Below, piece after piece: positions 48,228-59,315 of a stretch of DNA of 64,000 bases. The stretch lies in the NCBI GenBank assembly GCA_020091685.1, contig CM034602.1:5326122-5390121 (forward strand), read 5' to 3'. This stretch comes from Lutjanus erythropterus (Eukaryota; Chordata; Actinopteri; Lutjaniformes; Lutjanidae). Position 1 is the first letter of the stretch; each line of letters opens with the position of its first letter. Below the pieces are notes generated by a model. It was not told the DNA's origin. It saw only the letters and a program-made list of their open reading frames with translations, and ran no database searches. A program made the position numbers and the translations under genes.

Positions 48228-48680
48228 CAGTAGTCAAAAGTTTGGACACATCTTCTAGTTCAATGATTTTTCTTTATTTTCTATTATTTCTCTACATTGT
48301 AGATTAGATTAGATTGGATACATCAAAATGTGTTTTTGCCTTTTTATGAATCTAAAATATAAAACCTGTTGCACACTCATCTGTCCTTACAATAAAATAT
48401 TTACTAAATCTTTAATTACGTGTGCAGAAGACAGTGTGTGAGTCTTTTTTCTTTTTTGTTGACGGCTCATGATCTTCTTCTACAGACATGCTTGACTTGC
48501 ATGACTTAAAAGTTTGCAAAATATTTTGCTCTTTGATATTTTAGATTCTTCAAAGTGTCCATCTTTTGCTTTGATGACGGCTTTGCACGCTGTTGGTAAA
48601 ATCTGAACCATTTTTTAATGAAGAAATGAAGAAAAAACATTCAATAAGAAGTGTGTCCAAACTTTTTACTGATTTTACTG
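48228..48680 (-). mobile_element. Tc1/mariner relic, internally deleted
   Basis: The left end is CAGTAGTCAAAAGTTTGGAC (48228), preceded by TA. The right end, read on the minus strand, is CAGTAAAATCAGTAAAAAGT followed by TTGGACACAC. These are typical fish Tc1-like termini ('caaaagtttggacacac'). The total is only about 450 bp against roughly 1.5 kb for a full element, so most of the transposase gene is gone. A C-terminal piece remains (48599-48480). Confidence 0.8.
48480..48599 (-). pseudogene. C-terminal remnant of a Tc1-like transposase
   Basis: The minus-strand frame gives LPTACKAVIKAKDGHFEESK and runs 39 codons to a TAG stop. The KAVIKAKGG-type segment close to the stop is characteristic of the C-terminal end of fish Tc1-like transposases. 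The DNA-binding and catalytic DDE parts are absent, so there is no activity. Confidence 0.75.
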
Positions 48681-48920
48681 TGCCATTGTCACAGCAGCTT
48701 TATTTTTATTGCACAGACGCATGGAGAAACACTGCAATAGATGAGATGTACTAAAGTACATCTATCTAAAGCTAATTTACAATCCATGTTCCTTAGACTA
48801 TAACGATCAGGTTACACAAGCTAAACAAATAAATGGATAAAACAGACACAGGATGCAAAAACAACAAACTTGTAGACTTATTGCACTGGTTTCCAAACAA
48901 GCTTCTGTTTCACGGGGTAG
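48681..48920. other. Unique DNA, no feature seen
   Basis: AT-rich spacer with two overlapping short frames. Confidence 0.35.
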
Positions 48921-49035
48921 TGGGATGGAAGCAGGGAGGATATTCAGGAAGAAAACCTTCATGAGCTCTTCACAGTCATCACCAACCTGCCGCTGGCTAA
49001 TCACTGTGTCAGTTTTACGCCAGAGCGTGGAGAGC
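48921..49035 (+). other. Exon candidate, 115 bp
   Basis: The segment follows CTTCTGTTTCACGGGGTAG and ends GAGC|GTGAGTAAG, a strong donor. One frame is open for 38 codons and includes LHELFTVITNLPLANHCVSF, more protein-like than most frames here. The acceptor is weak (short, G-interrupted pyrimidine tract). Just downstream (49036-49180) the sequence is GAGA/GTGT-rich. No family is recognised, and a minus-strand 65-codon frame overlaps. Confidence 0.25.
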
Positions 49036-50020
49036 GTGAGTAAGTGAGCGAAACCGAGAGAGCGAGAGTAGATGTGTGGTACAGTATGTGTGCGTGTGAA
49101 AGAGGCAGCGTGTGTGTGTTGGTGTGGCAGTGTGGGTGAGAGACGGAGAAGAGAGAAAACTGTAAGAGGGAGAAGAAAATCTCATGATGACATGCTTGTT
49201 ATTTATAGCCCCACAGCCGGATTGTGCATTAATATAGACCTGCCACGGTGCCGCAGTTGTGTGCTAAGTATGGTTTGGATGTTTCAGTTTGTATTTACTG
49301 CAGATGAAACATGTGCTTTTCCCCCTTTTCCCATGACCGACACGTTAACACCGCAGTGACCGAACATGTCTTTTTTTTCCGCCTTTCCACCCTCATGTTG
49401 CATGGACCAAGTTCTTAAACATGCTCATGTTTGACCAGGGCAAGCACAGCGCCTGTGGGTTTCACACTGAGCAGACTCCAGATATGTTTTACCACCCTCC
49501 TCCTGACTGTTTTCGTTGTGGTTTATGTTAAAGGATTCTTTTTGTGCTCTCAATAGTTTGGGGATTTCTAGAGTAGTGTTACTGAGGGGAGGAGAAAAAA
49601 AAATCTACCATAACATGGAATTTGCACATGACTTTGGACAGTTGAGATGTTTTTCCTCCACACGAAAGGCTTTCCAAAAGCTCAAAAAAGCAGAGAGCCA
49701 AGTCTCTAATCTGTGATATCGTGTTGCACATTTTTACCTGCTCCAGTGACAAGGACTCTGTGAACACTGCGGCAGCACGCACTGTGATTTCCCGGAGTAC
49801 AAGGAACATTTTGTTCCTGTGCCGAATTTTATGTGATCAGTTCAAAGTTATGCACATAGAAATTTGTGGAAGCAGCCAGGTAGCTTTACAAAAGCAGCAT
49901 TGTATTTGTTTTCAATGGAACATGCTTAATGACAGTTATTGACTTTAATTTGCCTAAAAATCCAAGAATTTTATTTTTAAGGCAGGTCTAAAAATTAACT
50001 CTAGTATAATAGCCACTCCC
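49036..50020. other. Unique DNA, GA/GT-rich at left
   Basis: A purine- and GT-rich stretch lies at 49036-49180. The frames of 95, 76, 73 and 66 codons that follow overlap on both strands and are not supported. Confidence 0.35.
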
Positions 50021-50575
50021 TTAAAGGGACAGTTCACCCCCAAAATTCAAAAAATACATATTTTTCCTCTTACCTGTACTGCTATATATCCATCTGGATT
50101 GGTTTGGTGTGAGTTGCAGAGTTTTGGAGATATCGATCGTCTGCTTTCCTTCAAATATAATGGCAGCAGATGGCACTCGACCTGTGGTGCTCAAAGCAAC
50201 AACAACAAAAAAAAAACATATTTGAAAATCTGAACAGCAATGTCTCATTCTAGAAATAAGGATTTGGTTACTCAAGATAGATTTCTAATAGAGAGAAAGT
50301 AGTTCCGATGAATTCCTCCATAGAAATAAAATAGTTCCTACATGAAAGTGCTCACAACAAGGTCTGTGGATTATTATGAGTATCCGGATCATGATTTCTG
50401 GAGCTGGTGTTAAATTTTTCAAATGTATTTTTTAGCACCACAAGTCGAGTGCCATTTAGTCTCATTATATTGGAGAGAAAAATCTCTAAAACTCAGCATC
50501 TCACACCAAAACTGTCCAGATGGATGACAAGGAAAACTACGTATTTTTGATTTTGGGGGTGAACTGTCCCTTTAA
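50021..50575. mobile_element. Complete TTAA-type foldback MITE, family F1
   Basis: The left end TTAAAGGGACAGTTCACCCC (50021) and the right end GGGGTGAACTGTCCCTTTAA (50556-50575) are exact inverted copies, and pairing continues for about 26 bp. Beyond them the whole element is two imperfect inverted arms. The left arm holds 'ccatctggattggtttggtgtgagttgcagagttttgga' and the right arm holds 'ctaaaactcagcatctcacaccaaaactgtccagatgga'. The TTAA on each side fits a target duplication. Non-coding. This is the reference copy for the other F1 fragments. Confidence 0.9.
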
Positions 50576-50832
50576 GTGTGGAGCTACAGTATGTATTGTG
50601 TTACGTACAGTCTATTGGAATACAGTTTCAGTACAGTACATCCTCAGGCTGAGCTCCATGTATTTACATAACCAACCCCCGCTGGAACTCCAGCTTTCCT
50701 CAAATATCCTTTGTCTTTGTAATTTTAATTCTTTCTTTAAAAAAGACATTTGGCACCTTTAAAAATGTTGTTAAATTATTAGCAGAGGTGTTATGATACC
50801 CAGAAACTTTACTGATGTTACATAATTACCAT

Positions 50833-50964
50833 CACTTTGAGTGGGTATCACATTTTCCAAATGGCCAATATTTATTTTTGGAGGGAAACTGCATCTTTTT
50901 GGAGTCTTGTGTGTGTGTCCATAAATCTCTGTGTTGTTCTGTGTGTATAATGCACTCCCACACT
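50833..50964 (+). repeat. Direct duplication, left copy
   Basis: 'cactttgagtgggtatcacattttccaaatgg' through 'tgcactcccacact' matches 51251-51389 with about one difference in six or seven bases. The two copies sit on either side of an F1 right-arm fragment. Confidence 0.85.
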
Positions 50965-51236
50965 AGTAGAAAAAAATGAGTTGTGGTAGATTCTACTGCA
51001 GAAAGAAAATTGTTCCTACATTAAGCTACTCACAACAAGGTGTGTGGATTATCTCGACTGACCGAGTCATGATTTCTCGAAAGACACGCTGGTGTTGAAT
51101 TTTTCAAATGTTTTTCTTCTTTTTTGCACTTTGAGCGCCACAAGCCGAGCGCCATTTGTTCCTGTTAAATCGGAGAAGAGGCGGACATCCCTACGGCTGA
51201 TGTCTCCAAAAACTCATCAACTCACACCAAAACTCA
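50965..51236 (+). mobile_element. F1 foldback MITE, right-arm fragment
   Basis: The order 'ttgtggtagattctactgcagaaagaaaatt', 'ctactcacaacaaggtgtgtggattatct', 'gagcgccacaagccgagcgccattt', 'ggcggacatccctacggctgatgtctcc' and 'caactcacaccaaaact' matches the complete copy. The terminal 60 bp with TTAA are missing. Confidence 0.85.
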
Positions 51237-51250
51237 CACCAGACTTATTT

Positions 51251-51389
51251 CACTTTGATCGGGTATCACATTCTCCAAACGGTCAGTATTTATTTTTGCA
51301 GGGGGAACTCTGTATCTCTTTGGAGTCTTTTGTGCGTCTGCCCATGAATCTGTGTGTTGTTTTGTGTGTGTATAACGCACTCCCACACA
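51251..51389 (+). repeat. Direct duplication, right copy
   Basis: Partner of 50833-50964, in the same orientation. It carries slightly more CpG ('acggtcag', 'tgcgtctgcc', 'aacgcactcc'), so it may be the less decayed copy. Confidence 0.85.
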
Positions 51390-51944
51390 TCTGGCCATGT
51401 CTGCTCTGCCACTTTCCTGGTGTTTGTCTGCAGGCCAGCGGGCTGGTCTCCCCAGAGACCTGCACTGGCTCTTTCCCAGGCCAGACTGCAACAACTCTCC
51501 CAGAGCTTGCACAATACCAAACTGCGCTGGAATGCTGTTGCTTTCTTTTTGTCTCTTTTCTTTTTTTTTTTTTTAGTTCTGCTCTCCCTCACTCTCTCTT
51601 TGTCATTGACTTTCTGCCCCTGACTCTCTCTCTCTCTCTCTCTGTCTTTCTGCTACCTGAACACCTGAATATGCTCCTTCTCACCTCAATCAACCTACAT
51701 TGTTCTTTGGGTCCTGCCTGCCCAAAAGAGAGAAACTCCAAACTGGCCAAATGTATTGCAGTTATAATGCATTAATTCACATTTTAACCTGTCGTCTTTG
51801 CATGAAATATGGTCAGAAATTGCGTGTTGAGCCTTCAGGCTGTAGATAACCTCAGAACACAGTGGGTCTGAAAGCTTTCACCTTGACAGAGAGATGTCAG
51901 ATGTTTTTATGCTCATTCACGTAGCTGAAAGTTTAGAAATAGAT
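51390..51944. other. Unique DNA with a CT microsatellite
   Basis: A T-rich tract lies at 51560-51575 and (CT)10 at 51624-51643. The 227-codon frame 51092-51775 crosses the F1 fragment, the duplication and this tract, and is not a gene. Confidence 0.6.
51624..51643 (+). repeat. (CT)10 microsatellite
   Basis: Ten CT units in a pyrimidine-rich neighbourhood. Confidence 0.85.
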
Positions 51945-52376
51945 GAGGCTCCAAAATGGTTCTTCCTGAAGGGCTGAGGTTCTCACCAGAACTATTTGCC
52001 TCTGAAGAACCCTATTTTGAAGAAAGGGTGCATCAAGGGTTCTTTGTAAGGCCAAGGGTTCCATTAAGAACATGTTTAAAATTGTACTTTTAAACATGGA
52101 TATATCAGGAATCCCCTTAATCACTTAATTTTACTTTTTGTGTTTTTGTCTCAGCTATAGAATATAATGTGTTTTTTGTAGAAACCTTTTGAATATAAAA
52201 ATATTCTTGATAAAACCCCCTGGGTGGTTTCTTGTTTGGACCCAAAAGTTGTAAAGTTTTTTGATAGAACCCTGAGAGAGGGTTCAGGGTTTGTGGAAAA
52301 CCTTTCAGAAGTGTTCTCTTGTGCGGACAAGCCGTGGAACTCTTTATGATTATAATTAGCACCTTTATTTCTAAGA
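51945..52376. mobile_element. GGTTCT/AGAACC-rich element relic
   Basis: Many copies of 'ggttct', 'agaacc' and 'aacccc' occur in both orientations, for example 'gaagaaccctattttgaagaaagggt' and 'aagggttctttgtaagg'. The right edge is 'gcacctttatttctaagagc'. This composition is typical of an abundant fish DNA element. Ends are approximate. Confidence 0.6.
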
Positions 52377-53216
52377 GCATTGATGCTCCATTGGTGCATT
52401 TTGATCATAAATAACTTTAGGGATGTATCAGGCATATATAGCAGATTTTTGCCTTGATTGAAACTAAACTGTGTCGCACCATTTTATGGGTTGTTGAACA
52501 GCTGAGACTGACAGTTGAAGCTATCCAAAATCTAATGACTACCCATACTGCAGCGAGGACATTGTTTTGACAGCATCATCTGGTTTTTCACTGGCTGCTC
52601 CACGTTAAATCTGTCAGTGAATCAGCTATGCGAGGTGAGCTTATAATGAGGTCGTTTGGTTGTCACATTACTCACCGCTGTCTGTCAACACTACTACTAA
52701 AAGGGCTCGTACAGTCCGTGCTTTTTATGTTGTTTACTCTGGGAAGACTTGAGGTTTGAAGGAACTAAAGAGGAGGCAGAGAAGCCTGAATGTTGCGGCT
52801 GAACTGTGTGCTCAGATTGCAACCAACTGAAGTCGCCCTCTCCATATCCTTATGGTTTCATATGGCAGTGAAAATACCAGTTGTGTTTACACACAGCAAA
52901 CATGCACTGTGCAGTATATATGGTAGATAGTATGAGGAATACATCTCTGAAACAGGATCTATATCTGTACCGTTCATTTAAAGCTCAAATTTAGCTCCCA
53001 CAAACTAAAAGCTCAGACAAGTGACACTGTCTTCTTTTTAAACATAAAACAGACATTTAGTGTTTGCTGGCAGGAAAGAAACTTCAGTGAGAGCTTGAAG
53101 CTTATAGACTTACACACACATGTTTCCTGTTGATATGGTCCAACATCTATCACCCCCTTTACACCTTGTGTTAAAATGCATCTTGTATCCAGATTGTATG
53201 TGGATGTAACATTATC
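52377..53216. other. Unique DNA, no feature seen
   Basis: No gene, element end or convincing splice pair is visible. Confidence 0.4.
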
Positions 53217-53460
53217 CTATTAATCCTTTATAGTTAATCCTTTATTAGTCCCACAGTGGGAACATTTGCAGTTTTGCAGCAGCAAAATAGATAGTAAAAT
53301 AGAAAAGAAGCATCAGTAACGTGCAAAAAATAATTAATAAGTAAACAAAAGGAAACAAACAATTGGTGACCATATATACATTAGAATCAAGAAACAGACT
53401 CGATGCACGTAGGAGAGACTGATATTTACATTTAACCTGATTACATTTACACATTAACTA
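53217..53460. repeat. LINE-like 3' tail fragment (probable)
   Basis: 'aatcctttattagtcccacagtgggaacatttgcagttttgcagcagc', followed by an A-rich 'aataattaataagtaaacaaaagg' section, resembles the end of a fish non-LTR retroelement. No reverse transcriptase frame is present. Confidence 0.5.
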
Positions 53461-54160
53461 CTTAACTTTGTATTTCCACATTTATTTTCTTCTTTTACAG
53501 ATTAATTATTTTCATGGCACTCTTATGATTTCATATACGAACAAACAAGATCCACAGAGAACCACCGAGAGAGAAGCTCAAATGAAGCATTGACATACAA
53601 AATCAAACTGTTTGCATATTTACAAGCTGTAGGAACATTCAAATACAGAGAGAAGCTCACTCACACTTTGATAAGTTTCAGAGCGAGAGCATCAGTGTAA
53701 CCATAGAAACTCTCTGAACTCCCTCTCCTGCAGCGAGCGCTGACTTCCTGCTGTACACGCCACACGGACTTTCTGCTCACAGCGCAACAGGAGAGGAAGA
53801 CACTGGCAATTTGTCACTAGTCGCTTTTTGGAATTTTAGTCGCTAAGAGTGTCCGAAAAGTCATAAAATTTAGCCAAAACATCACCAAGTTTCTGCTCAT
53901 GTTGTTGTATGTTGGTGGAAAGCGCGTGTGCTTTTACACTTGAGGTTCGGTTGTTCACAACGTGTCTCTGACCACCTCTGGAGTTAGTTTGGCAGATCTG
54001 ATCACAGTCTGTCCTCAGTGTGTCCTTGGTGCATTCACACCTGTATTTTTAAGTGATCAAACACTATTCCAGTTGCTGATCGTCCAAAATGCATTTAAAT
54101 ACAATGTGTAAAAGGGATGGAAGACTAGACACATTTACAACAACCTACAAACTCTCCTTA
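53461..54160. other. Unique DNA, no feature seen
   Basis: A patch at about 53690-53830 is somewhat CpG-rich. No gene is supported. Confidence 0.35.
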
Positions 54161-54600
54161 CTGCAGGGTTCAACAATAAGGATTGCCCTCCTGCCCAGGG
54201 CGAGTAGACTGCCATGTCGGCCTAGTAAATCTGGCAACTCATTTGCACAACTGGGCAAGTGGAAAAAAGGATTAAACTATTAAACAATTTTCATAATCAA
54301 TTAATCGTCAAAGTAATTTTTCATGAAAAAATGGCAGCCTCAGTCTCTGAGATATATTTCACACTTTTCTTCATATATTTTCATGTTAAACTGAATATCT
54401 TTGGATTTTAAACTGACAAAACAAGATTTTACTTTAGACTTTAGAAAACCAGGATGGACATGTTTAACTTCAGAGATTTTAAAGGTGTTGCAGCCCCTAA
54501 ATTAAACATGTCATTTAGTAACCATGAATAAATAAAACCGTTTGCACAGGGGAAAGTAAAAATTGACTCTGGGTGAGTAGATTGCTGACCCACTGGCCAG
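54161..54600. mobile_element. Repeat cluster with a family D-like copy inside
   Basis: 'ctgcagggttcaacaataaggattgcc..gggcgagtagac' (54161-54210) and 'gggtgagtagattgctgacccactggcc' (54571-54598) look like the two sides of one element. Between them 54283-54502 carries family D wording, 'ttcataatcaattaatcgtc', 'aaactgaatatctttggattt' and 'ggtgttgcagccccta', suggesting one repeat inserted in another. Confidence 0.5.
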
Positions 54601-57600
54601 ATCAGGCAAAGTTAAAAACAAACATTACTGTTGAAACCTGCTGCTTCCAGGTACAGGATTGCCGTGAACAAGTTTTAGTGCTTCAGTTCATCTTGATAAA
54701 GTATTCACTGCTTATTAAACACTGTCTGGCATTCTGTCATTATTAAAAGGCTTTGTGACTGTCCACTGAAGTTAATTTAGGCTACTGACAGAAAACATGC
54801 CAGAAAACCTCTTTATGCACACATAAAACAGCAACAGATGTATGAGCCAACATCCACAAAGATTACAATACACTCTACAGCACACCTAACCCTCTACTGT
54901 TCCCTCACACACACAGACACACAGCCAGACAGAGCCAGACGTCTAACCACTTAGTGCATCGCAGTGGATTCAGTCCATTACACTCCGTCCATCTTGTGTT
55001 TCATTAATATGGATGAGCCCCTGATGCAGCATGAACACTGTAAAGGCCAATCCACAATGAAAACCATTTCTCAAGCATTTTATGCAGAAGTCCATCTTAT
55101 GTATCACTGGCTGGTATCAACTTTTTCATATCATCAATAGTCCCCAAATATTTCTGTGTGCAGTTTAGTAATAGATATTCTAGGAAATTCAAGAGAACTG
55201 CTAAACCAGAATGTAATTTTACGAATAAAAACGTTCCACGACTCTTTGGTTCTTTGTTCCATTTGTGCTGAGTTATACCGTAATACAAGTCAATGTTTTT
55301 TGTGATAATTGCATCTATAAAAGTGGGTCCTCCTATATGTGAAGACATAAATGCGTGTACTACTCTCTGTTGCAGTTTCTCTCTCTTTCTGTTGCATGCA
55401 GCGTTTACCTTGTAAAGCTGTTGGTCTTTTATTGCTTTTAATACTCAAGATATATTTCTTTTTTGCTGATGATTTATATTCACCACCTACCATATGTAGT
55501 TAACTGTGTTTAGATTGTTACTGCAGTGACTACCTTTACTAACTCATCAGGTGCTATACCTTTCTGTGCAAGATTGCGTGAAGTCAGAAATCGGCTCATA
55601 AGTTGGGATGCACGATAATATTGGCACATCGTCAGTGTCAGCAGATAAAATATTTAGAGCCTCTGGAAATGTGACTTTAAATAGTAAAATATCAAAGTTA
55701 AGTTTCTCATTAAGCATCCACAAAGATCTAAGTGAAAATATGTTTGTAATTATTAGAAAAGTTGGTTCAAAAAACTGTAGAAAACTTTGGCTTCTCAGAC
55801 TGTTTCTCAAGACTTTGTGGTCAAAGCAGATCATGGTTTGACTGACATCTCCCTCAGGAATCCTCACACGAAAGCTAAGCAGTGTGCTGCTGTGTGTGGA
55901 CTGCTGTGGACGGGGTAGAAGAAAAACATATTTTAGCCACCTAAAGCACCACCTAAAAAAAAGTCAATATTGTCTTTTTTTGAGTGTACGTTATATTTAC
56001 TGCTTTACTTTGCCACTGAGTTAGTGGTAGACCAACAACTCCTGTGTCCTGCGAGGTAAAATTACTGCTTTCTTAAAGTCTTGTGGCTGTGAAGAGAGCA
56101 TAGATTGTGGGTTCAGTTTCCCATTGGAAAGCTTGTAAAGAGGTGAAAATCTTTTGAATGTAACATACACTTAAGACAATATTGATTCCTGTGAGGCAAA
56201 ATTATTGTTTGTGTCAAAGGAATCTGGAGCGTATAACATTGTTGAGTTGACTCAGACTTCAAAATCAACTGACGTGGATTTCTTTTATGATTGGTTCATG
56301 GAATTAATTGTGTAATTTTTCTAATAAATCTCTGTGCACAAGCACACCCAATTCAAACCAATACAGGAAAAAGAACAAAAACTTATTTCAAATTTGGATT
56401 AAAGCTAATTTGCACTACTTTTTAGATACTTACTAATTTGTATATGAGATCTTACATTAAGTCGTTAGAAGGATATTGGGGATTTGAATTTCCAGAAGCT
56501 TCAAAATGAAAGAGGTATCTGCTCAAAATGAACATCGCTGCCAGTAAGTTGATGTCATAACTATCTGCATTATGACCCAAGAACATCTGTGGTTTGGAAG
56601 TTTTTTTGAAGTGCCCCTAATGTATCGCAGAATTGCTTTTTGAAATGATTGCTCGGCGTTGGCCACGGCAGGAGGAGCCAAATGGTGTTCCTACAAATTT
56701 AATCTTAAAAGCCATCATCCCAATTAGTATAATGAATTTGTGAAAACAAAGAGTCACAGGCGCCAGCAGAAAAAAAAAATGTCAGTGGTAGTTGACTTAT
56801 GTTGCCCAGTTAGTGTGAACATTTTGAAAAGCATTGCATTTTATATCTTTGTCTGCCAGTGGATCAAGAGAGAGGGAAGAGATCAAGAGAGGGAACATTA
56901 GTATGCTATTTTCACTACAGGAGAGACTTTGTTTTCTGCAGTTTGGTGAGAAAAATAAATGCACATATTGGTATCAGCAGTCGGCCAGTGAAGCTGGAAA
57001 ATATCTGCAAAAGTCCACGTTGTGCAACCCCAAACTTGTGTACTTGAACTAGTATACAATGGCTGTGACGGAGCTGAAATATGCGTGTAAATAATATCCT
57101 CCTCTCACCTCCTTTCTCTTGTCTGGCTTCCTTGGTGGTCTGTGTGTTGTCAGCTCATTGACTTGTTTGGATTGTGAAAGTAACTCTCAGGGGAAATTCT
57201 GTAGATTACATACCATGTCACTCACTACTGCTCATTTGTTGGTACACAGCTCTCACAGTGCAGTCTGTTGTCAGAGCTTTGTTTTACGTAGCCGTGTCTT
57301 AGTCATGCATATTTTCCTCCAGACCGTTTTTCTCTCTGCAGCATTTTGTGCAGATAACTTTTAATGGCGTGATTTACACATGGGTATGTAGCCAAATTAG
57401 TGAACTCAAGACATATGAATCTTTTCAGCTAATGAGTCTTGATCTCAAGCTGACTACTTGTAATGGCCTTTTATCTTTTCTATGGAACTTATATCGTTTT
57501 AATTGGATTCACCACTCACTGTGAGAATCCATCTTTTATTCCTCTGGCTTTGGTTCAATCAATACTTGTGAACATGGGCATCTTTCTCATAAAGATCGAA

Positions 57601-58019
57601 AACAAGCCCTGATGACTCTAATTGGAAATGCCACCCTGGAGCTCCTCCATTTACAATCAGCTCGAGGCTGCTACTTGTAGAGTAAGTGTTTCTTTCAGCT
57701 TTTACAACCAAAAAGCTCCATTTATAGCTGACTTTCAACACGTACATGAAATAGCATGATATCTCAGCCTTGCAATTTGCCCATGCGAGCCTCCATCAGG
57801 GGTCTCTAGCAGTAGTTCTCAACACTTTCTAGTCGTGTCCCCCACAAGCACTCAGTTTTGCAGAAAGACAAGAGGTGTAAAGAGACAAGAGGCAGCGTTA
57901 TTTGTGAAGCTTGGTGGGAGCTCTGGGCTCTGTTGTGAATACCAGCACCTTGCTTTTTTCTTTTGATGGTACTTTCAGGTGACCCACCTTGAGACTCCTC
58001 ACTTCCTATACAGTCTCCT
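54601..58019. other. Mostly unique DNA, no supported gene
   Basis: Frames up to 106 codons (55547-55867, minus) overlap plus-strand frames and lack motifs. At 57810-57890 a 'gtagttctcaacactttctagtcgtgtccccc' segment is the end of a common fish hAT-like element. Nothing else is identifiable. Confidence 0.35.
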
Positions 58020-58640
58020 GCTTAGGGTCGGATACCGAAACGGCACCAGTTCCCAAATGACCAATACCTACCGCACTGAATCACAACGTCGATTACAGTG
58101 CTGCATTTTGATGCCACATGCCTTAGCTGTCTACTGAAACAGTTGTCCTCTGATGCAGACAAAATGTGCCTAGTTAACATTACAGCAGCTGTCACTCTAC
58201 ATGGCTCTGGCAGCAGGGATCCTTCCCGGGAATGGCAAAGTCATCCTCGAGGAACATGACTTGGCCATCGTAGGAAAAAACGTCACACATGGGACACATT
58301 TGTGAGTGAAGAGATGGCCCCGGAAATGGAGGGTATAGATATGAAACGTGTCATAATGACTTTACATTCATATCAGTGATAGCGACACCACTGATGATGT
58401 TGACAGCGCCTTTTCCTCTGGTCAGAAAATATTTTATTTTGCTGTTATTAGTACTCTGAGGTTGTGTTAATTTATTGTAGCTGGGTTAGGTTTTATTTAT
58501 TATGTGAATTTCTTACATGTTCAGTATTTATTTATATTTATAAATATAAGTATGCCTTAGCAATGAAAAGTACTGTTCTTTCATGTCCTCGATTGTCAGT
58601 TTGTGCCTCCTTTTTTTAAAAAGTACCGGTGTAGGCGTCA
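58020..58640. mobile_element. Possible degenerate element with GATACC/GTATC ends
   Basis: The left edge 'gtcggataccgaaacggcaccagttccc' and right edge 'aaaagtaccggtgtaggcgtcagtatcg' are loosely opposed. The interior ('ttatttattatgtgaatttcttacatg' to 'agtatgccttagcaatgaaaagtactg') has the wording of the 3' region of a fish hAT-like element. Boundaries and class are uncertain. Confidence 0.4.
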
Positions 58641-59281
58641 GTATCGTTTCAGCACCAGTGTCTGAACAAAAACCAGCAACACCCAGCCCTTCTCCTGCTG
58701 GCCCGAGTCTTGAGCTGGAACCTTTTTATGGTGAGCCATCGCTCCATAGTAGTCATTCAGTGTGATAGTAACCAAAACTAGCTGAGCACAACACCTCGAC
58801 ACAAAAGCACCAGGTTGAAAAAGAGTTTTTTTTGTGTGTGTGTCTAATAAGAACTCGTGCATGCAAACCGTGGCTCCCACAAACACACTAAATAGAATCA
58901 AGGCAAAGTATATCAGCTGAACTATCTGCTGTTTTATGTTACAAAACATAAATCCTATTTTTTGTTAGTGTTTGTGTCTGTTCAGAAGATGCTGGTTTAA
59001 TGTTTTTAATTGGTCTTTGTCCTGCAGTTTCATGTCTGGAGTGCAGCTGTATGCTTGCCACAATACTTAATTTCATTCTCTACAGTCTTTCAAAACCTTT
59101 CATCTAGATCAGAATTGCTCAGATCTTGTAGTGAAATAAAGCTTCACTAGAGCGCCTCTCATTGACCGTTCAGCTGGTCCATCTGGTCGCAGTGTTTCCA
59201 GCGACAGGTCTGGGCCACCTTCTCGGGGCTGTGAATGATCACCCCTTCCGTCGCTGTGAGGAACCTTGCCAAGGAACCCTG
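58641..59281. other. Unique DNA, no supported gene
   Basis: No recognised gene. A GT-rich run lies at 58832-58842. Confidence 0.35.
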
Positions 59282-59315
59282 CATAATTCTCGCCACGATG
59301 CAGGCGAGAATTATG
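59282..59315. repeat. Perfect hairpin, 13-bp arms
   Basis: CATAATTCTCGCC (59282-59294) pairs perfectly with GGCGAGAATTATG (59303-59315) around an 8-base loop. It sits in unique sequence. Confidence 0.75.

Noticed and set aside
51092-51775. 227-codon plus-strand frame, the longest in the window
   Set aside because: It starts inside an F1 element fragment, continues through a duplicated flank and ends in pyrimidine-rich simple sequence. No domain is recognisable and composition follows the repeats.
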